Part shown: positions 25,070-32,223 of the stretch, piece by piece
How positions within the stretch are numbered: the first letter of the stretch is position 1
Layout of the letters: each line of letters starts with the position of its first letter
NCBI GenBank assembly: GCA_946555345.1
Contig: CAMNSS010000011.1
Location: 1-64,000, forward strand
DNA: 64,000 nt
Source: an uncultured Eubacterium sp.
Lineage (GTDB): Bacteria > Bacillota > Clostridia > Peptostreptococcales > Anaerovoracaceae
Direction: 5' to 3'
The notes under the pieces: model-generated
Database searches by the model: none
Seen by the model: only the letters and a program-made list of their open reading frames with translations
What the model was told of the DNA's origin: nothing
Program-made: the position numbers and the translations under genes

Positions 25070-26602
25070 ATGGGCAATGCATTGAAAACGATATCCCAGA
25101 ATATGGGTATCACGAGGACGGTAGTAAGGCCGGAGGAAGAGTATAATATCCAGCTCCGGGAGGACAGGATCGGCAAGTATTTCAGGAAGTACCTCAATAA
25201 ATTCGTTTTTGTTGAGTTTTCAGAAGACTTTATGGCGAAGTCCAAGGCTGGGGAGTTGATGCGCGGCGTACCGATTCCACTGCGAAAGAAGGAAGTGAAG
25301 GATTTCGCTGGCGGCGGGGGCATTCCCTTTCTGGTCTTGGCGGAAAATATGGCGTGGGTCATGGGCTGCGACCCGCATTTTAAGCACACGAAGGATTACG
25401 TGGCAATCCTGACGAAGCTATACAATAAGAAGCTGGATGAAGGCATACTGAAAAAGGGCAGGGATGCGGCAGAGATGGGTGAGCTTGATACGGCATGCAT
25501 CCTGTTCCGGGCGACGCTTTGCATCCAGCCGGAGTATCTTCATGGGATGTATAGCTATGCCAGGGCGTGCAGGGCGATGTACCTTGCCAGCAGGAATGAG
25601 GAGTATGTGGGGCGTTTTAAAGCCGAAGCGCTTGACTGGTTTGAGCTTTTGACGCAGGCGCACCCGCGGTTTGCCCAAGGGTATTATTATTTGGGCTATG
25701 CATATCTCAACCTGGGGCTATATGCTAAGGCGGATATTTCGTGGCGGAGCTTCCTGAAATTCAGCAGGAATGGGAAGGACAAGAAGGAAATCCGGACAAG
25801 GCTGTCCCAGATCGAAGAGCCGCTTAAAATCGAAGCAGGCTGTAACCATGTGATGGCGGGAAGGTACGAGGAGGGGATCATGGCATTAGAGCCGTTCGCA
25901 TCCTCCAGGTTTCATGATTGGTGGCCGCTGCATTATTATCTGGGCGTGGCTTATGAGATGACCGGGGAGCGGTCTGCTGCGGTGAATTCCTTTAAGCGGA
26001 CGTTGCAGCTGAACGGAAGCCATCTCGAGACGATGAAAGAGCTGCTGGCGATTTATGAGGATGAGAAAGACAAGGCGAATATCAAGAAGTATGCGGAAAA
26101 AATCAAGCTGATCGAGGCGGCGATGGAAGAGGAACAGCAGAAGAACCTCGTTGCAATCGAGAAGGAAGATAGAAGGCTGCAGGCCGCTGAGCCGAAGAAG
26201 ATCGCGCCGGAACATATCGAAGTGGAGGAAAGCGCAGAGGAGGAATCGGGATGCTTGGCACAGGGCGGTGCGGCGGATGCGGCGAAAACTACTGAGACAG
26301 AAAATACGGATGGAACCGCCGAGACGGGAAATGCAGCTGATAATGCGAAAGCTTCCGGCACATTCGGCGCAAGAAATGAAAGAAAGGCTGCGGCGGAAAA
26401 GAATGCTGCTGCAACCGGCGCAAAGACCGCAGGCGATAAGACGGCTGGCAAGAAAGTTTCCGGTGCAAAGAAAGCAGGAACTTCTCCTGCTGTAAAGAAA
26501 ACAGGCGCGGTGGAAGATGAAGCGGATGACGGCGAGGAAGCGCGGAAGCAGGGGCAGACGGAAAAGAAGCGGCTGGTGAAGAGGCTGGGAAACCAAAAAT
26601 GA
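25070..26602 (+). CDS. TPR-repeat protein with Ala/Lys-rich tail
   Basis: This 510-residue protein has three parts. An N-terminal region (about 1-125) matches nothing I recognise. Several tetratricopeptide-like helical repeats follow (about 125-350, for example FAQGYYYLGYAYLNLGLYAKADISW and WWPLHYYLGVAYEMTGERSAAVNSFKRTLQLN). The low-complexity tail from about residue 365 changes from Glu-rich to Ala/Lys-rich, with KKxxGxKK motifs like histone H1-type tails. It is probably a cytoplasmic scaffold, and the basic tail could bind nucleic acid. No signal peptide is seen. AGAGG precedes the ATG. Function unknown. Confidence 0.75.
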   Translation: MGNALKTISQNMGITRTVVRPEEEYNIQLREDRIGKYFRKYLNKFVFVEFSEDFMAKSKAGELMRGVPIPLRKKEVKDFAGGGGIPFLVLAENMAWVMGCDPHFKHTKDYVAILTKLYNKKLDEGILKKGRDAAEMGELDTACILFRATLCIQPEYLHGMYSYARACRAMYLASRNEEYVGRFKAEALDWFELLTQAHPRFAQGYYYLGYAYLNLGLYAKADISWRSFLKFSRNGKDKKEIRTRLSQIEEPLKIEAGCNHVMAGRYEEGIMALEPFASSRFHDWWPLHYYLGVAYEMTGERSAAVNSFKRTLQLNGSHLETMKELLAIYEDEKDKANIKKYAEKIKLIEAAMEEEQQKNLVAIEKEDRRLQAAEPKKIAPEHIEVEESAEEESGCLAQGGAADAAKTTETENTDGTAETGNAADNAKASGTFGARNERKAAAEKNAAATGAKTAGDKTAGKKVSGAKKAGTSPAVKKTGAVEDEADDGEEARKQGQTEKKRLVKRLGNQK

Positions 26603-26751
26603 TGTTAATCACAGAAGCCATTGTTTACGTGATCACTTTTTTGATTGGCAGCATGGGCAGCACACTGGCGGTTATAAATGCAGTGAAGCATAGAAGCACA
26701 GGGAAAAAGATTGATGGAGGAAATGCGTGCAATGCCATGATCATATATTGA
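26599..26751 (+). CDS. Possible 50-residue single-span membrane protein
   Basis: An ATG at 26599 overlaps the TPR gene stop (ATGA) and opens 50 codons. The predicted peptide has one hydrophobic helix (IVYVITFLIGSMGSTLAV, about residues 8-26) followed by a basic KHRSTGKK turn and a short tail. Overlap with the TPR gene suggests coupling. No strong ribosome binding site is seen and I recognise no family. It could equally be chance. Confidence 0.3.
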   Translation: MMLITEAIVYVITFLIGSMGSTLAVINAVKHRSTGKKIDGGNACNAMIIY

Positions 26752-26933
26752 TTTCTGTGGTGGTCTTGTATCGCTGAATGCCGCCACAGGGATATTTTGA
26801 ATAAAAAAACGGATTGGTGTGTACAATATATGTGTAAAACCGTATTGAAAAGGCAACCATGTTCCCGAAAGCGGATTGGAAAAGAAAACTAAGTATTTGC
26901 GGAAAATAATTGAAAAAAATCGGCAAAATTAGA

Positions 26934-26962
26934 TTGACTGTAGCGGCAAAGTGATGTATAAT
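26934..26962 (+). promoter_or_regulatory. Promoter of the tRNA operon
   Basis: TTGACT (26934-26939) and TATAAT (26957-26962) are exactly 17 bp apart and end 32 nt before tRNA-Asn. This is the best consensus promoter in the chromosomal part of the window and serves all three tRNAs. Confidence 0.8.
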
Positions 26963-26994
26963 TCTATTTGTTGTCACAGGAAACAACCTAACAT

Positions 26995-27069
26995 TCCAAG
27001 GTAGCTCAATGGTGGAGCACTCGGCTGTTAACCGATAGGTTGTGGGTTCGAGCCCCACCCTTGGAGCCA
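26995..27069 (+). tRNA. tRNA-Asn (GTT)
   Basis: The acceptor stem TCCAAGG/CCTTGGA, a D arm (GCTC...GAGC), an anticodon loop CTGTTAA giving GTT, and a T arm GTGGG-TTCGAGC-CCCAC are all visible. A GCCA 3' end is encoded. It is first in the three-gene tRNA operon. Confidence 0.97.
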
Positions 27070-27075
27070 ACTATG

Positions 27076-27105
27076 AATAATCTGAAGGTAATACTTCAGA
27101 TTATT
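27076..27105 (+). other. Hairpin in the tRNA-Asn to tRNA-Leu spacer
   Basis: A perfect 12-bp stem (AATAATCTGAAG / CTTCAGATTATT) with a 6-nt loop fills the spacer. It lacks a true T-run. It is probably a processing structure or a leaky terminator between the tRNAs. Confidence 0.5.
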
Positions 27106-27109
27106 ATTT

Positions 27110-27198
27110 GCCGGAGTGGCGGAATTGGCAGACGCACAGGACTTAAAATCCTGCGATCCTTATCGATCGTACCGGTTCGACCCCGGTCTCCGGCACCA
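27110..27198 (+). tRNA. tRNA-Leu (TAA)
   Basis: GCCGGAG/CTCCGGC acceptor stem with encoded ACCA end, and anticodon loop CTTAAAA giving TAA. A long variable arm (GATCCTTATCGATC) marks a class II tRNA. The D loop and the T arm CCGG-TTCGACC-CCGG are normal. Confidence 0.97.
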
Positions 27199-27254
27199 GT
27201 TTACGGAGACCAGCCGTAAGTTCTGTGCTGCTGCACAATACAATTAAATGATGA

Positions 27255-27330
<76 letters not shown>

Positions 27331-27338
27331 AAGAAAAC

Positions 27339-27379
27339 GAAAGACCCTTTGAAATTTAAATGTTTCAGAGGGTCTTTTC
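27339..27379 (+). terminator. Terminator of the tRNA operon
   Basis: AAAGACCCTTTGAAA pairs with TTTCAGAGGGTCTTT (one wobble) around an 8-nt loop and is followed by TTTTC. The A-rich 5' flank makes it potentially bidirectional, so it may also stop the leftward integrase transcript. Confidence 0.75.
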
Positions 27380-27431
27380 ATGCGTTGCCTTATTGTCGGT
27401 TCATGTTAACTGATGCCCATTTTCTCCTATA

Positions 27432-27465
27432 CTTTTGTGCAAAAGTTGTAAAAAAGTTGTAAAAA
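27432..27465. repeat. Putative integrase arm or core sites near attL
   Basis: Two copies of AAAAGTTGTAAAAA (27441-27454 and 27452-27465, period 11 bp) directly follow a CTTTTG-TG-CAAAAG palindrome (27432-27445). They lie between the tRNA terminator and the 3' end of the integrase gene, where attL is expected. The exact core cannot be fixed because attR is outside the window. Confidence 0.4.
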
Positions 27466-27468
27466 ATT

Positions 27469-28665
27469 TTATCGCTTGATTTTTTTTAACCGCTTTGCTG
27501 TGCGGACCGGGTGGAATTTGTTTGCAGGTTCGAGGCTGATCCCAGGCAGTTTATTGATCGCTTCAATTTGCACATCCTGTTTTATGAGCGCATAATGCCT
27601 GGCTGTGACTTCGACGGATTTATGCCCCATGAGCTTGGATGCCACTTCCAGGGGGACTCCCGCCCGGCAAAGTTCCGTGCAGAACGTAGCCCTGTATGCG
27701 TGGGGATTTTTTTCAGGGATTTCATTTCTTTTATAGAACCGGGTAAGTGACCGTCGGACATTCCCATATTCCAGGAGCTTCCCTGTAGAAGATGTGAATA
27801 CAAAATCCGTCTTATATTTATTCCGCTGTGCTTCCGCAGTGAATCTTTCCCTGTGAGCGTTAAATGCTTTCTGGAGTTCCGGGTGGATGGGGATTTTGCG
27901 GAACGACTTATGTTTTGGCGGTGACAGCTCGCCTTGGTAGTACTGCCTGTTCACATGGACAAACCCGTTGGATATGTCCATGTATTTTATCCCCAGGCAC
28001 TCGGAAATCCGCAGCCCTGCATAATTCATCAGGAACATCATAAAACGCAGCCTGTGGGAAGATGCGTTGGCGAGGATGGAGGTTATTTCCCCGGGTTCCC
28101 ATACTACGATGCCCGTGTGCCGTTTATTGTCTGGCTTGTCCGGCAGGGTGACGGCGGAAAGCACGTTATTTGAATATTCGTTTAATGAAAGCCATTTATA
28201 GAATGCGGACATCCATTTGCTGATTGCTTTGAGCGATTGGCGGGATACGTCAAGGGAAATGTAAAAGTCCTGTATCGTGCGGGCTTTTACGTCACCGAGC
28301 GGGATGCTTGCGAGCAATGAATCTTTGACGTGAACGCGGTAGCTTTGCTCATAACGCCGCTTTGTGCCATGTGCATAACTGCTTTTCATCAGAATGCCAT
28401 ATGTGTATTCTTCTGCATAATCGCCGAATGCTCTGCGCTGCTGTGAAGATTGCAGATGTTCTTTTTCATATTTTATGCGTATCTGCTCTTCTTGGTATTT
28501 TTTGAATTTCTGTTCTGCATTCCCTTTGGAAGCGCCTACAAACTGTTTCTTGACAGGTACTTTTTTCCCATCCTTCCATTCATGCCCTATGGTTCTGGTG
28601 ATCCGGTAATAAGCGTATTCTTTTCCGCCTTTGGCAGTGACGGTGGTATTCTTTTTTGCCGCCAT
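27469..28665 (-). CDS. int: Prophage tyrosine recombinase (integrase)
   Basis: This 398-residue enzyme catalyses site-specific integration and excision. It has an N-terminal arm-binding region, a core-binding SAM-like domain (about residues 90-185) and a C-terminal catalytic domain. The catalytic residues visible are the Arg in NYAGLRISECLG, the HAYR (HxxR) box, the LMGHK His and the nucleophile Tyr in RHYALI. ATG at 28665 follows GGGAGGAGG. A longer in-frame start at 28725 has no such site. The 3' end points at the tRNA cluster, as expected for a gene beside its attachment site. Confidence 0.93.
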   Translation of the reverse strand: MAAKKNTTVTAKGGKEYAYYRITRTIGHEWKDGKKVPVKKQFVGASKGNAEQKFKKYQEEQIRIKYEKEHLQSSQQRRAFGDYAEEYTYGILMKSSYAHGTKRRYEQSYRVHVKDSLLASIPLGDVKARTIQDFYISLDVSRQSLKAISKWMSAFYKWLSLNEYSNNVLSAVTLPDKPDNKRHTGIVVWEPGEITSILANASSHRLRFMMFLMNYAGLRISECLGIKYMDISNGFVHVNRQYYQGELSPPKHKSFRKIPIHPELQKAFNAHRERFTAEAQRNKYKTDFVFTSSTGKLLEYGNVRRSLTRFYKRNEIPEKNPHAYRATFCTELCRAGVPLEVASKLMGHKSVEVTARHYALIKQDVQIEAINKLPGISLEPANKFHPVRTAKRLKKIKR

Positions 28666-28775
28666 ACAGTCCTCCTCCCTGGTTTTGGGCATAAAAATAC
28701 CCGCTTGAAAAATCACGGGCTGCATGGTAAACTTAATTTGTCAAAACAGAGAACCGCATGACCCGTGGTTCGAAA

Positions 28776-28805
28776 GCAGCCTTGTTGGCGCAGGGCTGTT
28801 TTTTT
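28776..28805 (+). terminator. Plus-strand terminator-like hairpin behind the integrase
   Basis: GCAGCC (28776-28781) and GGCTGT (28794-28799) flank a 12-nt loop followed by a seven-T run, so the signal works on the plus strand. No annotated plus-strand gene ends here. It may stop transcripts entering the lysogeny region or end an antisense RNA to int. Confidence 0.4.
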
Positions 28806-28826
28806 ATTGGTTGTTTTTTGCAATCG

Positions 28827-29750
28827 TTAAAAATTCTCGATGATATATGTATCGATGTCATCCTGAAAACATATAGGGCATTTTGAATAGTTTTCGCTTT
28901 CAGCTGTTATATCATTGGTCGTGATGTATGAGTATTCATCATCGAAAGTTGGGCAATTTATACGATGATAGTACGTTTTATCATTATCTGCATCTATGAT
29001 AACGGTAGCTTCATCGTAATATGCGGCAGCTTCTTTATATGACGCTAGGTTTGAATCATTTTCATGCGCTAATTCATATATATGGATGAGTGATGCAGTC
29101 GTTATAAAAAGAAGGATTACGCATAAACAGCCTAAGATAACGGTTATTTTATCTGTGCTTTTTCTTTTGGGGTTATCGGTAATGTTTTTATCAGGGCGTA
29201 CATTGCCAGCAACCGTATTTTTGCCAGCAATGATGGCTTCGTTTGTGGTGTTCATGGCTGGATCTTGCGCATTTTTTTCTGTCTGTTCTTCTTCCTGTTG
29301 GTTCGTGTCGTTGTTTCCAGTGTCTTTGTGTAAAGCGCTGCTTGCTGTTTGATTGGCGCCTGGCGCAGCGTTTGAAGCCGGGTTGTTGTTATAAACACGG
29401 ACATAATTAGGGGCTTGCTTTGCTGTGGGATTATGGTATTTATTATTGCCGGATGATAGTATCCAGTAATTCACGAAAGCATATAGCAGCATGGGCGTAG
29501 CAGAATTATTGTCATCAGAAGAAGGTCCGTATATTATAAAATCGGCGGTAAAAATAGCTAGAAATACGATAATTGAGTTTGTAATTGCGATTCCTATTAA
29601 TGCTCTCTTGGATAATTTTTTTCTTTTTATCAAAGTGAATCGGAGAATAACAGGGACGGTGCAATAACACAAAATGGCTAAAAGGAGCGCTGTGGCAATG
29701 ACAAAAATAAGTTCACCAGCACTCATGCTTGAAAATTCGCTATAACTCAT
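28827..29750 (-). CDS. Membrane protein with C-terminal Ada-like Cys motif
   Basis: The 307-residue protein has hydrophobic helices near residues 12-35, 48-70 and 85-98. A low-complexity Asn/Ala/Gln/Thr/Lys linker follows, then another helix (about 205-228) and a soluble C-terminal domain. That domain contains YHRINCPTF and KCPICF, a His-x4-Cys ... Cys-x2-Cys arrangement like the zinc-binding module of Ada and related phage proteins. It lies between integrase and the ImmA-type gene, the usual place for lysogenic conversion or superinfection-exclusion genes. That role is inference. GGAG precedes the ATG. Confidence 0.6.
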   Translation of the reverse strand: MSYSEFSSMSAGELIFVIATALLLAILCYCTVPVILRFTLIKRKKLSKRALIGIAITNSIIVFLAIFTADFIIYGPSSDDNNSATPMLLYAFVNYWILSSGNNKYHNPTAKQAPNYVRVYNNNPASNAAPGANQTASSALHKDTGNNDTNQQEEEQTEKNAQDPAMNTTNEAIIAGKNTVAGNVRPDKNITDNPKRKSTDKITVILGCLCVILLFITTASLIHIYELAHENDSNLASYKEAAAYYDEATVIIDADNDKTYYHRINCPTFDDEYSYITTNDITAESENYSKCPICFQDDIDTYIIENF

Positions 29751-29785
29751 AACTTCTTCTCCTTCTCAAATGAAAACCACTAAAC

Positions 29786-30169
29786 TTATATATCCAAAAT
29801 TCTATAATAAATAAGCGCTTCCTTTAAAAATGCTTCATCCACGTCCAGGTATTCCGCCATTTCCCAGAGCTGGGTATATCCGTCGGATGCGGCAAAATGG
29901 ATGTTTTCTATGGGAATCAGTTTTTCGTATGCCCATTGCCTTGCAAGGCGTTCCTGTTTTCGGTTGCTGGCATCGCTCTGGTCGAGGATATCGCCGCAGC
30001 TCGTCTCATAATGCCCGATTTCCTCTGCCAGCGTGCAATATTTCCTGCTCGATGTCATGTTCTTATTTATCCATACGCAGTCATCGGCATAAAGGCCGTC
30101 GTTTTTCATCGGGCGTTCTTCTATATGCAGATGTTCATATTCCGCCATAAGCTCTTCGTACTTTGTCAT
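29786..30169 (-). CDS. ImmA/IrrE-type metallopeptidase-like protein
   Basis: The 127-residue protein belongs to the ImmA/IrrE (DUF955) group that often sits beside phage repressors and can cleave or inactivate them. The metal-site helix reads LAEEIGHYET, so the first His of HExxH is Glu, a variant found in a phage subgroup. GDILDQSDASNRKQERLARQWAYEKL is the characteristic second region. ATG 30169 follows GAGGTGG. It lies just downstream of the CI-like gene on the same leftward transcript, fitting a repressor-antirepressor pair. Catalytic activity is uncertain given the altered motif. Confidence 0.8.
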   Translation of the reverse strand: MTKYEELMAEYEHLHIEERPMKNDGLYADDCVWINKNMTSSRKYCTLAEEIGHYETSCGDILDQSDASNRKQERLARQWAYEKLIPIENIHFAASDGYTQLWEMAEYLDVDEAFLKEALIYYRILDI

Positions 30170-30241
30170 GGTGCCACCTCGCTTTATAAAGGTTTTCATG
30201 GACAGTATACTGGGTTCAGTGTCCTAAAATCTGGACAGTGC

Positions 30242-30565
30242 TTATTTGTTCCGCTTTGACAGCACGAATTTTTTGAACTCCTCTATTTCGTCAAGCTCCT
30301 CGTCAGTCCATTCCTCGCCTTCGTGGTGGGCGGCGATGGTCTCTATGGTCTGGGTGCGTTCTGGAATATCGTCGTCTGCAAGATAATCCAAAGAACACCC
30401 GAAGTATTGCGCCAGCTTTTTGAGCGTTGAAAGCTTGATGTTTTCAGTTCCTTTTTTGTAGAAGCCATCAATGGTGGTATAAGGAACACCGGACTCTTTA
30501 GAAAGTTGGCTTTTATTGATATTTCTATCGTTCATCAGCCCGTCTAGTTTTGTAAGGAAACTCAT
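30242..30565 (-). CDS. CI-type phage repressor (XRE family HTH)
   Basis: The 107-residue protein has an N-terminal helix-turn-helix of the Cro/CI family (INKSQLSKESGVPYTTIDGFYKKG, residues 16-39; LSTLKKLAQYFGCSLDYL following) and an acidic C-terminal helix. There is no LexA-type peptidase domain, so induction may depend on the neighbouring ImmA-like protein. It is transcribed leftward from a promoter at 30596-30624. An AAAGGAGG site lies just before the ATG. Confidence 0.9.
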   Translation of the reverse strand: MSFLTKLDGLMNDRNINKSQLSKESGVPYTTIDGFYKKGTENIKLSTLKKLAQYFGCSLDYLADDDIPERTQTIETIAAHHEGEEWTDEELDEIEEFKKFVLSKRNK

Positions 30566-30595
30566 ATAAAAACCTCCTTTGTTTTCTATGTTTAT

Positions 30596-30624
30596 ATTCT
30601 AACGCAAAATAATTCTTCTGTAAA
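30596..30624 (-). promoter_or_regulatory. Leftward repressor promoter
   Basis: On the minus strand TTTACA (30619-30624) and TAGAAT (30596-30601) are 17 bp apart, about 30 nt before the repressor ATG. It faces the rightward early promoter, giving the usual divergent lysogeny switch. Confidence 0.6.
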
Positions 30625-30677
30625 GTAAAAAAAATACCCTGCACAAAAATAATTTACGCCATAAAGTAAAAATAGGG

Positions 30678-30732
30678 TTGACAAATACCTTATAGGGTAG
30701 TATGATGACAACATAAAATACCCCATAAGGTA
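30678..30732 (+). promoter_or_regulatory. Rightward early promoter with paired operators
   Basis: TTGACA (30678-30683) and TATGAT (30701-30706) are 17 bp apart. The spacer is filled by TACCTTATAGGGTA (30686-30699). A second site, TACCCCATAAGGTA (30719-30732), is nearly its reverse complement and lies 33 bp away, about three helical turns. Repressor bound to the first site would block RNA polymerase directly. Half-sites (TACCCT, TAGGGT) further left suggest weaker operators near the leftward promoter. Confidence 0.75.
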
Positions 30733-30743
30733 GAAAGGAGGGA

Positions 30744-30947
30744 ATGATGCTTAAAAATTTGGTTGCTGAAATGGCACGGGAAGGGGTTCTTTATAAAGAT
30801 CTGGCAGAAATGCTTGGGCGGGATGAAAAATCTATTTCAAATAAGATTTCCTGTAAGACAGAATTTACAAGAAAGGAGATGGTGCAAATCAGAAAACAGC
30901 TTTTCCCGGAGTGTTCGTTAGATTACCTGTTTGAGCAGGCAGAATAG
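30744..30947 (+). CDS. Cro-like small HTH protein
   Basis: The 67-residue protein is mostly one helix-turn-helix domain (LYKDLAEMLGRDEKSISNKI, about residues 17-36). It ends with SLDYLFEQAE, similar to the repressor segment SLDYLADD. It is the first rightward gene, starting 12 nt after the second operator with an AAAGGAGGG site. By position it is the Cro equivalent that would favour lytic growth. Confidence 0.75.
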   Translation: MMLKNLVAEMAREGVLYKDLAEMLGRDEKSISNKISCKTEFTRKEMVQIRKQLFPECSLDYLFEQAE

Positions 30948-31033
30948 GGGAAGCGGCAGTAATGCAAGAAACAGATGTTGTCCGATATTGTGCCGGGAGG
31001 GCGGCAAATCAGTGAACAAAGGAGGAACGCAAC

Positions 31034-31213
31034 ATGAAGTATGCAGTAGAAGCAAGGATTTTTAGCAACGGGAAAATCGTGGCAAAGGTAAGGGAAGCAG
31101 AGGAATGGGAAAAGGATGCCCATAAGGAAACGAGGTCATGTGACATCTATGTAGACATCTTTGGTTCGGAGGAAGAAGCCAGGGCATTCCTGCGGGATTA
31201 CAGGAATGCATAG
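31034..31213 (+). CDS. Small phage protein (59 residues)
   Basis: ATG 31034 has a perfect AAAGGAGG site and opens 59 codons, ending 27 nt before the next gene. The product begins MKYAVEARIFSNGKIVAKVREAEE and ends with an acidic DIYVDIFGSEEEARAFLRDY segment, giving a predicted beta-beta-alpha fold. It resembles small early proteins of Bacillota prophages, but I cannot name a function. Confidence 0.65.
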   Translation: MKYAVEARIFSNGKIVAKVREAEEWEKDAHKETRSCDIYVDIFGSEEEARAFLRDYRNA

Positions 31214-31240
31214 GGACGCCAGGAGGGAAAGGGAGGAAAG

Positions 31241-31549
31241 ATGGAAAAGGAAGCATTATTGCGGATGCTGGAAAATGCCAGCAGGGACAGGCCCGTCACC
31301 AGGCTGCGGATACGGGCGGCGTTCCGCGTGGGCGACCGGGGTGCGCGGAGGCTCGTGGAGGAGCTGCGGGACGCAGGCTACCCGGTAGTCGGCACGTCAG
31401 ACCACAAGGGGTATTGGATTGCGGGTTCAGAGGAAGAATTGAAGCTGTTCATGCGGAATTATACCGCAAAGGCAAGGACGATACAGAGAAGGGCTTTGCG
31501 GATGTGCGGCAGGTTTTACGAGCAGTACCAGGAAAGGCGGGTTCAATAA
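31241..31549 (+). CDS. Phage winged-helix-like protein
   Basis: The 102-residue protein has a probable winged-helix DNA-binding fold. It contains helices with RLRIRAAFRVGDRGARRLVEELRDAGYPVVGT, then a wing (HKGYWIAGSEEELK), resembling regulatory HTH domains of small Bacillota phage proteins. GGGAGGAAAG precedes the ATG. The stop codon shares a base with the next start. It is likely an early regulator or replication accessory. The target is unknown. Confidence 0.6.
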   Translation: MEKEALLRMLENASRDRPVTRLRIRAAFRVGDRGARRLVEELRDAGYPVVGTSDHKGYWIAGSEEELKLFMRNYTAKARTIQRRALRMCGRFYEQYQERRVQ

Positions 31550-31770
31550 TGGATGTTTTGATTTATTCGGCGAACGAAGCGGCAAAAGCATTGCGGACAG
31601 ATCCAAGCACGATTTACAAAAAGCTGGAACGAGGGGACATCCCGGCGTATAGAGAGGGCGCAAACTGGAAAATCCCAAAGGCTCTTCTCGCCGCTTACAT
31701 TGAGAATATGGCATTGGCGGAGGCGAAGGGAAGGAGGGAAATCCATGAAATGGGATTTGAGAAAGGTTAA
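31549..31770 (+). CDS. Excisionase-type helix-turn-helix protein
   Basis: The 73-residue protein reads as a MerR/excisionase-like domain: IYSANEAAKALRTDPSTIYKKLERGDIPAYREGANWKIPK is the standard fold of HTH_17-type proteins, with the wing at the Trp-Lys-Ile-Pro segment. ATG 31549 overlaps the previous stop. It could be the directionality factor for the integrase, or an early regulator. Distance from int argues for caution. Confidence 0.65.
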   Translation: MDVLIYSANEAAKALRTDPSTIYKKLERGDIPAYREGANWKIPKALLAAYIENMALAEAKGRREIHEMGFEKG

Positions 31771-31837
31771 AGAGACTATCATAGAGCCGATAGGCGGGAT
31801 GTTGTTTTTCATTAGCATGGGAATCGTATGGTTTTAA
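31745..31837 (+). CDS. Possible 30-residue phage membrane peptide
   Basis: ATG 31745 lies behind a strong GGAGGG site and overlaps the previous gene by 26 nt. The 30-residue product has an amphipathic, charged first half and a hydrophobic end (GGMLFFISMGIVWF). Small peptides of this kind are common in early regions of Bacillota prophages. It is supported only by its ribosome binding site and composition. Confidence 0.4.
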   Translation: MKWDLRKVKETIIEPIGGMLFFISMGIVWF

Positions 31838-31848
31838 GGGAGGGGAAA

Positions 31849-32163
31849 ATGTACAAATGCAAATGCGGATGCCGTTTCGCCGAACCGGACGGGATTTACC
31901 ACGATGAATGGGGATGGGAATATGCCTGCCCTGAATGCGGCGGCGATGAATATGAGGAAACTGGCACGTGCGGGCTGTGCTATGGCGAAATGGAAGGGGA
32001 TGGCATGATCTGCGGGGTATGCATGGATAATATCAAACATGGGTTAAAAGAGGCGATCAAGCCCTTGACTGAAAAGAAGTTTCCTGCTGTTGATATTGAC
32101 GAACTGGCAGGCGGGATGCTGGAAAAGATCCTGGATGAATACGAAGGGAAGCCGCCAGCATAA
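31849..32163 (+). CDS. Zinc-ribbon-like phage protein
   Basis: The 104-residue protein is rich in paired cysteines in its first half: YKCKCGCRF, YACPECGGD, TCGLCYGE and ICGVCMD. These could hold two zinc ions. The C-terminal half is helical (LKEAIKPLTEKKFP ... MLEKILDEYEGK). ATG 31849 follows AGGGAGGGG. The role is unknown. Its position before the recombination genes suggests an early nucleic-acid-related function. Confidence 0.6.
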   Translation: MYKCKCGCRFAEPDGIYHDEWGWEYACPECGGDEYEETGTCGLCYGEMEGDGMICGVCMDNIKHGLKEAIKPLTEKKFPAVDIDELAGGMLEKILDEYEGKPPA

Positions 32164-32223
32164 AGCGAGACAGCTTCCAAAAACAATCAAATTAATTATA
32201 ACACGGAGAGGAAGGAAAAAGCA

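Noticed and set aside
26741-27070. Minus-strand frame beginning MAPRVGLEPTTYRLTAECSTIELPW
   Set aside because: It is antisense to tRNA-Asn. This peptide is a well-known false prediction over tRNA genes.
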